From: Nephrocerus scutellatus
Taxonomy: Eukaryota; Arthropoda; Insecta; Diptera; Pipunculidae
Direction of reading: 5' to 3'
DNA length: 64,000 nt
Assembly: GCA_947095585.1 (NCBI GenBank)
Contig: OX352763.1
Location: forward strand, 49,952,329 to 50,016,328
Numbering within the stretch: the first letter of the stretch is position 1; every line of letters starts with the position of its first letter. Positions 19,030 to 30,966 of the stretch are shown piece after piece. Under the pieces are notes generated by a model. It was not told where the DNA came from, did no database searches, and saw only the letters and a program-made list of their open reading frames with translations. A program made the position numbers and the translations under genes.

Positions 19030-21200
19030 AGCACTGGAATCACCTCGTTTCAATTCGAAGATTGTTCTAGAATGAAAGAGAAGACTGAACTATATTTTTG
19101 GATGGAATTCCGTCACTCTTATCTGGGTTTCGGGACATATTGGTATTCGAAGATTTATGGAAGCCGAACAGGAACAACGTTGGCACTCCATAAATACATG
19201 TAGAACTACCAAGCATTTTGTGGATAGGCCGAACAAAAACACCGCTAAGTTCATTTTGGGAACATCCAGAAGGAACTGTCGGAGCATGGTCGGTTTACTT
19301 ACAGGACATAACCCGACTGGAAGTCATATGTTCAAGTTGGGACTTATATTGGATCCAATATGTAAATCTTGCCTGGAGGAAGAAGAAACACCTCAACATT
19401 TCCTTTGTAGCTGTCCTGCTAACTCCATGGTACTGATGAACATTTTTGGAAGGGATATAATAACGATCGAAAAACTTCGGTCGTTGAAACTAGAATAAAT
19501 CCTTCGCTATCTTTAAGTAACGAAGAGATTTGAACAGTGAACTTATTGGTAACGAGTACAATAGACCGAAGGTCTGAGTGCTCTGGTGTGGTTTTTCTCA
19601 AATTATCACACTATCCTACAACTATATAAAGTCTATCGTCGTTCTCGACGGTTCTCTTACCGATGAAGGAACTGGTGCAGGATGGTTCTTAGATGAGAAT
19701 TCTAAGGAGTCATTCGCACTTGAAAAATGGCCAACTGTTTTCCAAACAGAAATATTTGATATAAGGACAAAACTTTGCAATATGTAGTGACAGCCAAGCT
19801 GCTCTACTAGCACTGGAATCACCTTGTTTCAATTCGAAGATTGTTCTAGAATGAAAGAGAAGATTGAACTATATTTTTAAATGGAATTCCGTCACTCTTA
19901 TCTGGCTTTCGGGACATATTGGTATTCGAAGATTTATGGAAGCCGAATAGGAACAACGTTGGCACTCCATAAATACATGTAGAACTACCAAGCATTTTGT
20001 GGATAGGCCGAACAAAAACACCGCTAAGTTCATTTTGGGAACATCCAGAAGGAACTGTCGGAGCATGGTCGGTTTACTTACAGGACATAACCCGACTGGA
20101 AGTCATATGTTCAAGTTGGGACTTATATTGGATCCAATATGTAAATCTTGCCTGGAGGAAGAAGAAACACCTCAACATTTCCTTTGTAGCTGTCCTGCTA
20201 ACTCCATGGTACTGATGAACATTTTTGGAAGGGATATAATAACGATCGAAAAACTTCGGTCGTTGAAACTAGAATAAATCCTTCGCTATCTTTAAGTAAC
20301 GAAGAGATTTGAACAGTGAACTTATTGGTAACGAGTACAATAGACCGAAGGTCTGAGTGCTCTGGTGTGGTTTTTCTCAAATTATCACACTATCCTACAA
20401 CTATATAAAGTCTATCGTCGTTCTCGACGGTTCTCTTACCGATGAAGGAACTGGTGCAGGATGGTTCTTAGATGAGAATTCTAAGGAGTCATTCGCACTT
20501 GAAAAATGGCCAACTGTTTTCCAAACAGAAATATTTGATATAAGGACAAAACTTTGCAATATGTAGTGACAGCCAAGCTGCTCTACTAGCACTGGAATCA
20601 CCTTGTTTCAATTCGAAGATTGTTCTAGAATGAAAGAGAAGATTGAACTATATTTTTAAATGGAATTCCGTCACTCTTATCTGGCTTTCGGGACATATTG
20701 GTATTCGAAGATTTATGGAAGCCGAATAGGAACAACGTTGGCACTCCATAAATACATGTAGAACTACCAAGCATTTTGTGGATAGGCCGAACAAAAACAC
20801 CGCTAAGTTCATTTTGGGAACATCCAGAAGGAACTGTCGGAGCATGGTCGGTTTACTTACAGGACATAACCCGACTGGAAGTCATATGTTCAAGTTGGGA
20901 CTTATATTGGATCCAATATGTAAATCTTGCCTGGAGGAAGAAGAAACACCTCAACATTTCCTTTGTAGCTGTCCTGCTAACTCCAGGGTACTGATGAACG
21001 TTTTTGGAAGGGATATAATAACGATCGAAAAACTTCGGTCGTTGAAACTAGAATGAATCCTTCGCTATCTTTAAGTAACGAAGAGATTTGAACAGTGAAC
21101 TTATTGGGAACGAGTACAATAGACCGAAGGTCTGAGTGCTCTGGTGTGGTTTTTCTCAAATTATCACACTAACCTACAACTATATAAAGTCTATCGTCGT
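19030..21200 (+). repeat. Three tandem 779 bp units of a LOA/R1-like RNase H and tail
   Basis: The units start with AGCACTGGAATCACC at 19030, 19809 and 20588 (the third is cut at 21200). Each encodes, with stops, an RNase H: VVLDGSLTDEGTGAGWFLDE (catalytic Asp region), QTEIF, then SQAALLALESP...SVTLIW..GHIGI, and a zinc-type tail KLGLILDPICKSCLEEEETPQHFLCSCPA typical of Jockey-superfamily elements with RNase H. Units 2 and 3 are nearly identical; unit 1 differs at a few bases. The matching run in block copy 3 is 27478-28869. Confidence 0.88.
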
Positions 21201-21889
21201 GCCTGCTGAAAACGTTGGAACGAATCTTAGAATGTCACTTAAGACTTCGAAGATACGGCTGTATCAAAATACCAGCATGCTTACCTTAAAGGCATATACA
21301 CAGAGGCGCCTTTAACAATGTCCACAATGAATCCTTCCGTGATTAGTGAGGTCATGGAAAGGGCTCTAGGCATGGTTAGCTCCTGGGCGACCGACTGTGG
21401 CCTGGGGGCTAGCTCTGGCAAAACTGAAATGGTACGTTTCACCACTAAATCCAAAATACCGGACTTTGCCCTGCCCAAACTTAATGATCAGAGACTCACG
21501 CTTACCTCAGAAGCAAAATATCTCGGCATATCCTAGACAGAAAACTAACTTAGAAGTCAAATATAGAATTAAGGGCTAAGAAAGGATGTATTGCCCTATA
21601 TGCTAGCAGCAAAACTATTGGATGGCGACTGCAGCTCTGTGGCTGTACACAGCAGTGGTGCGCCATGTACTTACCAATGGTGCGCTGGTCTGGTGGCCGG
21701 TAATTAATAAAATCTACAATGTCAGCAAGATAAGTAGAATACAAAAATCAGCAGCTGTTCGCATAACTGGAGTACTGCAATATGCCGCAGTTGTTACCAA
21801 AGGAGATGATATCATCTTCAACTGTCTACTGCTCGAGAAAGTTGGAAGTACGGGAGAGCTGTGGGGCTTTTTGATGTAACTCTATTCAC
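21201..21889 (+). pseudogene. LOA/R1-like RT C-terminal part
   Basis: Broken frames include AYLKGIYTEAPL, then ALGMVSSWATDCGLGASSGKTEMV, FTTKSKIP and LTLTSEAKYLGI.LDRKL, the palm-thumb region of R1/LOA-type reverse transcriptases (CGL..N..KTE.V.F; KYLG..LD). Then VLTNGALVWWPV and SKISRIQKSAAVRITG, the conserved W-W-P and RI.R.....ITG tail. The order relative to the upstream RNase H units is inverted from a normal element, so this belongs to a second copy or a rearranged one. It is repeated at 28870-29560. Confidence 0.8.
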
Positions 21890-22315
21890 CGATGGATCCA
21901 AGATGAAAAATGAAGTGAAAGCTGGAGTTTTCTCTGAAAACCTTAACCTTTCAAGGTTCTACAAGCTACCTGGCTCTACTAGCATATTCTAGGCAAAAAT
22001 ACCAATCCGCTTTCAAAGCCATTATTGCGATAAGCAACAGTTCTAAACTCGTCAGGCAGTGCCAAGCCGAACTGGCTTCGATAAGCAAATGCATAGACTT
22101 GACCCTGTTTGGTGTCGGGGCACAGCGACATTGATGGCAATGAAAAAGAGACGTGCCTGCGAAGAAGAGCGTAACACTGGACCTCAATGCTACAGGTTTT
22201 ATATAACCATCACACAACCATCTTCCTTCTTTCCATGAGATCTCCTGATGACTGTGGTAGCATAACGGCATATTCAAGCGCTATTTGAGGATCTCGCCAA
22301 GTTTGCGAGGAACGC
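21875..22315 (+). pseudogene. LOA-like RNase H fragment
   Basis: TLFTDGSKMKNEVKAGVFSENLN starts the RNase H with its catalytic Asp, then a gap. In shifted frames follow NSSKLVRQCQAELASISKCIDLTLF, GHSDI-like wording and KKSVTLDLNATG. It is repeated at 23897-24261 (part) and 29571-30005. Confidence 0.75.
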
Positions 22316-22940
22316 CACTCTACCTACCAGCAGTTTTCTTTGACAGTCGATCGTTTGATTTTTTGGGAACCTTTTAGATATATTCCACTTGGACCTTTAG
22401 CGTTTTTATGAATACTGAACAGAGTTCTGTCAGGATCTTTTTATGTAGATCCTCAAGAGCTATTCTACGCTATCATACCTGGGCTCTATACAACATAATG
22501 GCTTCGGAGACTGCTTATGACTGCCTACTTTGAGTTATAAGCTTTTTGGCGAAACATCTTTTCCAAGTATTTATTTATTTATTACCATTTTTGCATTTGC
22601 AATTTTTTCATTGAAATGTTTTTTCATATTCAAGTTTTTTATGAAGTACACACCTAGATATTTATAGTCAGCCCATATGACAGACACTGCGATATGGTGG
22701 ATTTACTATAAGAGGCGTACCACCTCCCTAGTGAAGGATAGTTTGTCCTTAGTGGCAGAATATCTCAACTCCGCTGTCGAGCATATTTTCTTATAAAAAA
22801 TGCGTCTCCTTAACCAAAGTAGTACTGGGCATTCGAATATGCTCGGATGACTCTTCATCCTCCGAACAGAAACTACATTCTGTCTCTGAGCCCACACCAA
22901 TTTTGTTAATGTGACACCGCAACCCACAATGACCTTTTAG
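22316..22940 (-). pseudogene. Minus-strand LOA-like ORF2 tail and 3' UTR
   Basis: Read on the minus strand from about 22935, frames give LKGHCGLRCHINKIGVGSET, then ECSFCSEDEESSEHI, the Cys/His tail following RNase H in I/LOA-type ORF2 proteins, then non-coding sequence with TAAATAAATA. It therefore faces the plus-strand LOA-like pieces tail to tail. Copies lie at 24262-24886 and 30006-30630. Confidence 0.65.
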
Positions 22941-23276
22941 GAAATTTTTTTTTTATATAGAGAATTATTGCCAAGGGAAGACTCCCTGAATGACTTGCGT
23001 CACGGCAATAAGTTGGGCTAAGCCCTTTATTAAAATTCAAAATAAAATAAAAATCGAAGGAATGTGATTTACAATATATCACATTACTCACGTTTGTAGG
23101 CGGTTTCATTTTATTTTCTCAGAATTCTCTCTGATTCATTGAAAAAGCAATACGAAAAACACACACGAATTTAAAACGACGCGAGTCCAAATACTTTTAT
23201 CAATGAATCATGGTCAGGGAAAACTACAAAAAACCTTGACCAAGAAAATATTACAAATTATAAAAATAATGTTAAA
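22941..23276. other. A+T-rich non-coding end of the tandem block
   Basis: No gene is visible. It contains a T-run, then AAGGGAAGACTCCCTG and a near-palindrome GTGATTTACAATATATCAC. It is repeated at 24887-25222 and 30631-30966. Confidence 0.5.
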
Positions 23277-25222
23277 ATGCGAAGCGCTATTACTAGCGCT
23301 AATGAAGCAAGTTTGCGAGATTTTGGAAGTTTCAAAGGACAATATGGTGGCATGGACCGATTCCAGTATTGTACTAGACTGTCTATCCAATACACCGCAG
23401 AGATTGAAAACGTATGTTGCAAACCGTACTAGCAAAATTTTAAACATACTACCGAAAGATTATTGGCATCACGTTCCATCCAACCTAAATCCGGCTGCCT
23501 GTGCCACACGCGGACTCTCGCTCAGTAAATTACAACGTTTTCATTTATGGTGGCATGGTTCTGACTATATCCTACAATCAAGAGATCAGTGGCGCAAAAT
23601 TGTCCGTTCGAACCTAAAAAACGCAACGGCAGAGCAGAAATGCCTTGCAATGCCGATAAATAGGTAAAATCTCGAAGTGAATTTCATCTACGAATTGCAA
23701 GAAAGATATTCCAGTTTCACGAAATTAAGTGCGGTATTGGCTTACATTCATAGGGTATAAGATATTGCTAGACGAAAGAGACCCAAGGAAACAGAGGGTA
23801 GACTGGCTAGAGACGAGTTAAATCAAGCAATGTCGAGGGTCTTCCGAGCAGTTCAGTGTAAAGCGTTTGGAGCAGAAGTACAGAAATTGCGAGCTTTCAA
23901 GGTTCTACAAGCTACCTGGCTCTACTAGCATATTCTAGGCAAAAATACCAATCCGCTTTCAAAGCCATTATTGCGATAAGCAACAGTTCTAAACTCGTCA
24001 GGCAGTGCCAAGCCGAACTGGCTTCGATAAGCAAATGCATAGACTTGACCCTGTTTGGTGTCGGGGCACAGCGACATTGATGGCAATGAAAAAGAGACGT
24101 GCCTGCGAAGAAGAGCGTAACACTGGACCTCAATGCTACAGGTTTTATATAACCATCACACAACCATCTTCCTTCTTTCCATGAGATCTCCTGATGACTG
24201 TGGTAGCATAACGGCATATTCAAGCGCTATTTGAGGATCTCGCCAAGTTTGCGAGGAACGCCACTCTACCTACCAGCAGTTTTCTTTGACAGTCGATCGT
24301 TTGATTTTTTGGGAACCTTTTAGATATATTCCACTTGGACCTTTAGCGTTTTTATGAATACTGAACAGAGTTCTGTCAGGATCTTTTTATGTAGATCCTC
24401 AAGAGCTATTCTACGCTATCATACCTGGGCTCTATACAACATAATGGCTTCGGAGACTGCTTATGACTGCCTACTTTGAGTTATAAGCTTTTTGGCGAAA
24501 CATCTTTTCCAAGTATTTATTTATTTATTACCATTTTTGCATTTGCAATTTTTTCATTGAAATGTTTTTTCATATTCAAGTTTTTTATGAAGTACACACC
24601 TAGATATTTATAGTCAGCCCATATGACAGACACTGCGATATGGTGGATTTACTATAAGAGGCGTACCACCTCCCTAGTGAAGGATAGTTTGTCCTTAGTG
24701 GCAGAATATCTCAACTCCGCTGTCGAGCATATTTTCTTATAAAAAATGCGTCTCCTTAACCAAAGTAGTACTGGGCATTCGAATATGCTCGGATGACTCT
24801 TCATCCTCCGAACAGAAACTACATTCTGTCTCTGAGCCCACACCAATTTTGTTAATGTGACACCGCAACCCACAATGACCTTTTAGGAAATTTTTTTTTT
24901 ATATAGAGAATTATTGCCAAGGGAAGACTCCCTGAATGACTTGCGTCACGGCAATAAGTTGGGCTAAGCCCTTTATTAAAATTCAAAATAAAATAAAAAT
25001 CGAAGGAATGTGATTTACAATATATCACATTACTCACGTTTGTAGGCGGTTTCATTTTATTTTCTCAGAATTCTCTCTGATTCATTGAAAAAGCAATACG
25101 AAAAACACACACGAATTTAAAACGACGCGAGTCCAAATACTTTTATCAATGAATCATGGTCAGGGAAAACTACAAAAAACCTTGACCAAGAAAATATTAC
25201 AAATTATAAAAATAATGTTAAA
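23277..25222. repeat. Tandem block copy 2 (1946 bp, internal deletion)
   Basis: It copies 16776 to about 17397 (BEL-B RNase H and integrase N-terminus, 23277-23896) and then jumps to the equivalent of 21951-23276. The join is AAATTGCGAGCT|TTCAAGGTTC with a two-base CT overlap, so about 4.55 kb was deleted by a microhomology-type event. The 154-codon frame at 23203-23667 is a BEL-B RNase H fragment read in from the preceding A+T-rich end, so its N-terminus is artificial. Confidence 0.9.
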
Positions 25223-26727
25223 ATGCGAAGCGCTATTACTAGCGCTAATGAAGCAAGTTTGCGAGATTTTGGAAGTTTCAAAGGACAATATGGTGGCATG
25301 GACCGATTCCAGTATTGTACTAGACTGTCTATCCAATACACCGCAGAGATTGAAAACGTATGTTGCAAACCGTACTAGCAAAATTTTAAACATACTACCG
25401 AAAGATTATTGGCATCACGTTCCATCCAACCTAAATCCGGCTGCCTGTGCCACACGCGGACTCTCGCTCAGTAAATTACAACGTTTTCATTTATGGTGGC
25501 ATGGTTCTGACTATATCCTACAATCAAGAGATCAGTGGCGCAAAATTGTCCGTTCGAACCTAAAAAACGCAACGGCAGAGCAGAAATGCCTTGCAATGCC
25601 GATAAATAGGTAAAATCTCGAAGTGAATTTCATCTACGAATTGCAAGAAAGATATTCCAGTTTCACGAAATTAAGTGCGGTATTGGCTTACATTCATAGG
25701 GTATAAGATATTGCTAGACGAAAGAGACCCAAGGAAACAGAGGGTAGACTGGCTAGAGACGAGTTAAATCAAGCAATGTCGAGGGTCTTCCGAGCAGTTC
25801 AGTGTAAAGCGTTTGGAGCAGAAGTACAGAAATTGCGAGCTGGCAAACGAATTATGCGGGAAAGTAAATTAGTAACCTTAGATCCATTCATCGACGACGT
25901 CGGGTGCTACGAGTTGGAGGGCGAATATAGCATGCACCGATTCAGTATGAACAATGTCATCCAATTATTTTACCAAACCACGATCCGATAGTGAAAAAAA
26001 TTATAGTGGAGCAACATATCAACAATTTTCATTGCGGCCCATCATATTTGCTACACTTGCTGCGAAGAAAAGAAAGACGTGGAACGTGTACAGATATATA
26101 CACGGATAATGGATCTAATTTCAAAGGAGCAAGGAAATCAATAGACGAACTGAATAAATTTATACTGAACCATGGAGAACAAATTGCAACGCAAGTATTG
26201 AGACAACATCAAGCGAATTCACACTTTATTCCGGTATACTCTCCGCATTTCGGAGGGCTCTGGGAGGCCGGTGTAAAAGCAATTAAAACTCAACTGCAAC
26301 GTGTAACTGGTGAACGAGTTTTTTCCAATGAAGGACTTCATACGCTTCTAGTTCTAATTGAAGGAATGTTGAACAATCGACCGTTTTGTACAAATGGTCC
26401 AGAATTACAAGATGTGCTTACTTGGCAAGCTTGAGTCATTGGCAAGCGATACAGAAAATGGTCCAAATAATGTGGAGAAGATGGTACAAGGAATACCTTC
26501 ATAGTTTGCAGCAAAGATTTAAATGGAAGCATAACGAGCCAAACGTAAAGGTGGATCAAATTATTTTGATAAAAGACGACAATCCATTTGTAAATGATTG
26601 GAGACTGGGAAAGGTGCTGAAACTACATACTGGAAGAGATGGAAAGGTTCGTTTGGTAACCTTGAAGACGGCTGACGGCGAACCTCAGAGAGTAATACAT
26701 AAGTTATGTCCATTACCAATACAATAA
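25223..26727 (+). pseudogene. pol: BEL-B RNase H-integrase-C-terminal domain, block copy 3
   Basis: A near-identical copy of 16776-18280. It carries the RNase H part (WTDSSIVLDCL), the integrase N-terminus, the deletion-bearing integrase core (YTDNGSNFKGARK, HFGGLWEAGVK) and the C-terminal domain. One visible coding difference is Gly for Glu in the segment after FSNE (near 26334). The same frameshifts as copy 1 show it was already dead when duplicated. Confidence 0.9.
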
Positions 26728-27028
26728 ATTTAATTCCATTCTTATTTAATAAAATACAAACATACAAAAAAACAAAAAATATAAATGGGGCACACTCGTG
26801 CAGTGGATACTTACCTTCACAATTCATCTAACAACCAATCATCGTCTGAAACCTAATAGATGTAGATAGAAATGAGCCCATCTATATATCGTAAGAGTCC
26901 AGCTAAATGCGACAATACACCAATCATGCAATGAGTTCGAAAAATAACACCATGGATCTCAACTCAAGCCAGTAACTAATTTATTGCAATCATAAAATAT
27001 TTTGAATCGAGGATTCAAGGCGGCGGAG

Positions 27029-27477
27029 TGTGTTAAGGGCGTACCGTTCCAGCCCTGTTGGGTGTTAATGCTGTAAAGAAATAAAACCACAAAAAATCAT
27101 CGACGCATAACTGGACCGTCGTGTATATGTACTTATCTAAAACAGCAGTAGAACATTCCCATGGCTCTGTATGTGGTGGTGTTGTATCTTATATCCATAA
27201 GGTTTATCTAAAATTACATTTATATTTAATTGTACTTTAATTTAATTGCATTATATAACTTAAAGAAAAGAGAAAATTTGTAATATTGTATAAAATGTCA
27301 TTTTTTGTATTGGTTTTTTGTAAGTCGTTCTCTTTCCAATCAACCACCAAGCGAGCAACATCGATATAAGAATTATAATCATAATAAATTGGATAAAAAC
27401 CTAATAAACAATTAGTTAATCATCTAACAAGTTTACGCGAATCCCGGTATCGAGATATCAGAGCGGGTGAAATAAAT
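27029..27477 (+). repeat. BEL-B LTR, block copy 3
   Basis: It matches 18582-19029, beginning TGTGTTAAGGGCGTACC after AGGCGGCGGAG. Small differences near 27188-27320 (for example TATCTTATATCC for TATCTATATCC) date the duplication slightly. Confidence 0.75.
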
Positions 27478-28869
27478 AGCACTGGAATCACCTCGTTTCA
27501 ATTCGAAGATTGTTCTAGAATGAAAGAGAAGACTGAACTATATTTTTGGATGGAATTCCGTCACTCTTATCTGGGTTTCGGGACATATTGGTATTCGAAG
27601 ATTTATGGAAGCCGAACAGGAACAACGTTGGCACTCCATAAATACATGTAGAACTACCAAGCATTTTGTGGATAGGCCGAACAAAAACACCGCTAAGTTC
27701 ATTTTGGGAACATCCAGAAGGAACTGTCGGAGCATGGTCGGTTTACTTACAGGACACAACCCGACTGGAAGTCATATGTTCAAGTTGGGACTTATATTGG
27801 ATCCAATATGTAAATCTTGCCTGGAGGAAGAAGAAACACCTCAACATTTCCTTTGTAGCTGTCCTGCTAACTCCATGGTACTGATGAACATTTTTGGAAG
27901 GGATATAATAACGATCGAAAAACTTCGGTCGTTGAAACTAGAATAAATCCTTCGCTATCTTTAAGTAACGAAGAGATTTGAACAGTGAACTTATTGGTAA
28001 CGAGTACAATAGACCGAAGGTCTGAGTGCTCTGGTGTGGTTTTTCTCAAATTATCACACTATCCTACAACTATATAAAGTCTATCGTCGTTCTCGACGGT
28101 TCTCTTACCGATGAAGGAACTGGTGCAGGATGGTTCTTAGATGAGAATTCTAAGGAGTCATTCGCACTTGAAAAATGGCCAACTGTTTTCCAAACAGAAA
28201 TATTTGATATAAGGACAAAACTTTGCAATATGTAGTGACAGCCAAGCTGCTCTACTAGCACTGGAATCACCTTGTTTCAATTCGAAGATTGTTCTAGAAT
28301 GAAAGAGAAGATTGAACTATATTTTTGGATGGAATTCCGTCACTCTTATCTGGCTTTCGGGACATATTGGTATTCGAAGATTTATGGAAGCCGAATAGGA
28401 ACAACGTTGGCACTCCATAAATACATGTAGAACTACCAAGCATTTTGTGGATAGGCCGAACAAAAACACCGCTAAGTTCATTTTGGGAACATCCAGAAGG
28501 AACTGTCGGAGCATGGTCGGTTTACTTACAGGACATAACCCGACTGGAAGTCATATGTTCAAGTTGGGACTTATATTGGATCCAATATGTAAATCTTGCC
28601 TGGAGGAAGAAGAAACACCTCAACATTTCCTTTGTAGCTGTCCTGCTAACTCCAGGGTACTGATGAACGTTTTTGGAAGGGATATAATAACGATCGAAAA
28701 ACTTCGGTCGTTGAAACTAGAATGAATCCTTCGCTATCTTTAAGTAACGAAGAGATTTGAACAGTGAACTTATTGGGAACGAGTACAATAGACCGAAGGT
28801 CTGAGTGCTCTGGTGTTGTTTTTCTCAAATTATCACACTAACCTACAACTATATAAAGTCTATCGTCGT
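27478..28869 (+). repeat. Two tandem 779 bp RNase H units, block copy 3
   Basis: Units start at 27478 and 28257; the second is cut at the same point as unit 3 of copy 1. The first corresponds to unit 1 (it keeps its TTTTGGATGG and GGGTTTCGGG variants), so the unit lost or not gained here corresponds to copy-1 unit 2. Confidence 0.88.
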
Positions 28870-30966
28870 GCCTGCTGAAAACGTTGGAACGAATCACTTA
28901 AGACTTCGAAGATACGGCTGTATCAAAATACCAGCATGCTTACCTTAAAGGCATATACACAGAGGCGCCTTTAACAATGTCCACAATGAATCCTTCCGTG
29001 ATTAGTGAGGTCATGGAAAGGGCTCTAGGCATGGTTAGCTCCTGGGCGACCGACTGTGGCCTGGGGGCTAGCTCTGGCAAAACTGAAATGGTACGTTTCA
29101 CCACTAAATCCAAAATACCGGACTTTGCCCTGCCCAAACTTAATGATCAGAGACTCACGCTTACCTCAGAAGCAAAATATCTCGGCATATCCTAGACAGA
29201 AAACTAACTTAGAAGTCAAATATAGAATTAAGGGCTAAGAAAGGATGTATTGCCCTATATGCTAGCAGCAAAACTATTGGATGGCGACTGCAGCTCTGTG
29301 GCTGTACACAGCAGTGGTGCGCCATGTACTTACCAATGGTGCGCTGGTCTGGTGGCCGGTAATTAATAAAATCTACAATGTCAGCAAGATAAGTAGAACA
29401 CAAAAATCAGCAGCTGTTCGCATAACTGGAGTACTACGTGTCTGTCACACCGAAGCTCTAAACACTGCAATATGCCGCAGTTGTTACCAAAGGAGATGAT
29501 ATCATCTTCAACTGTCTACTGCTCGAGAAAGTTGGAAGTACGGGAGAGCTGTGGGGCTTTTTGATGTAACTCTATTCACCGATGGATCCAAGATGAAAAA
29601 TGAAGTGAAAGCTGGAGTTTTCTCTGAAAACCTTAACCTTTCAAGGTTCTACAAGCTACCTGGCTCTACTAGCATATTCTAGGCAAAAATACCAATCCGC
29701 TTTCAAAGCCATTATTGCGATAAGCAACAGTTCTAAACTCGTCAGGCAGTGCCAAGCCGAACTGGCTTCGATAAGCAAATGCATAGACTTGACCCTGTTT
29801 GGTGTCGGGGCACAGCGACATTGATGGCAATGAAAAAGAGACGTGCCTGCGAAGAAGAGCGTAACACTGGACCTCAATGCTACAGGTTTTATATAACCAT
29901 CACACAACCATCTTCCTTCTTTCCATGAGATCTCCTGATGACTGTGGTAGCATAACGGCATATTCAAGCGCTATTTGAGGATCTCGCCAAGTTTGCGAGG
30001 AACGCCACTCTACCTACCAGCAGTTTTCTTTGACAGTCGATCGTTTGATTTTTTGGGAACCTTTTAGATATATTCCACTTGGACCTTTAGCGTTTTTATG
30101 AATACTGAACAGAGTTCTGTCAGGATCTTTTTATGTAGATCCTCAAGAGCTATTCTACGCTATCATACCTGGGCTCTATACAACATAATGGCTTCGGAGA
30201 CTGCTTATGACTGCCTACTTTGAGTTATAAGCTTTTTGGCGAAACATCTTTTCCAAGTATTTATTTATTTATTACCATTTTTGCATTTGCAATTTTTTCA
30301 TTGAAATGTTTTTTCATATTCAAGTTTTTTATGAAGTACACACCTAGATATTTATAGTCAGCCCATATGACAGACACTGCGATATGGTGGATTTACTATA
30401 AGAGGCGTACCACCTCCCTAGTGAAGGATAGTTTGTCCTTAGTGGCAGAATATCTCAACTCCGCTGTCGAGCATATTTTCTTATAAAAAATGCGTCTCCT
30501 TAACCAAAGTAGTACTGGGCATTCGAATATGCTCGGATGAATCTTCATCCTCCGAACAGAAACTACATTCTGTCTCTGAGCCCACACCAATTTTGTTAAT
30601 GTGACACCGCAACCCACAATGACCTTTTAGGAAATTTTTTTTTTATATAGAGACTTATTGCCAAGGGAGGACTCCCTGAATGACTTGCGTCACGGCAATA
30701 AGTTGGGCTAAGCCCTTTATTAAAATTCAAAATAAAATAAAAATCGAAGGAATGTGATTTACAATATATCACATTACTCACGTTTGTAGGCGGTTTCATT
30801 TTATTTTCTCAGAATTCTCTCTGATTCATTGAAAAAGCATTACGAAAAACACACACGGATTTAAAACGACGCGAGTCCAAATACTTTAATCAATGAATCA
30901 TGGTCAGGGAAAACTACAAAAAACCTTGACCAAGAAAATATTACAAATTATAAAAATAATGTTAAA

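Larger units (their letters stand above)
16776..23276. repeat. Tandem block copy 1 (6501 bp)
   Basis: The block runs from ATGCGAAGCGCTATTAC inside BEL-B RNase H to GTTAAA at 23276, where ATGCGAAGCGC starts again. It contains the BEL-B 3' half, its LTR, three RNase H units, LOA-like RT/RNase H pieces and an A+T-rich end. Copies 2 and 3 are almost identical where alignable, which points to recent unequal exchange or replication slippage, or to an assembly repeat. Confidence 0.9.
25223..30966. repeat. Tandem block copy 3 (5744 bp)
   Basis: A full-order copy: BEL-B RNase H (25223-25613), integrase (25776-26434), C-terminal domain (to 26727), LTR (27029-27477), two RNase H units rather than three (27478-28869), LOA-like RT and RNase H (28870-29980) and the A+T-rich end. 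Relative to copy 1 it lacks one 779 bp unit, lacks about 10 bases near 28893 and carries about 30 extra bases near 29440. It ends at GTTAAAA, where the minus-strand CR1-like element begins. Confidence 0.9.

Noticed and set aside
19090..20066. Repeated minus-strand frames of 60-73 codons
   Set aside because: These are shadows opposite the RNase H-encoding plus strand; their repetition only reflects the 779 bp tandem.
21966..22277. Minus-strand 103-codon frame, repeated in the three blocks
   Set aside because: The plus strand at the same place reads as decayed LOA-like RNase H, so the minus frame is a shadow.
27029..27477. Treating the second BEL-B LTR as the partner of the one at 18582
   Set aside because: It lies inside a block duplicate with the same flanks on both sides, so it is a copy of the same 3' LTR and not a 5' LTR of a separate insertion.
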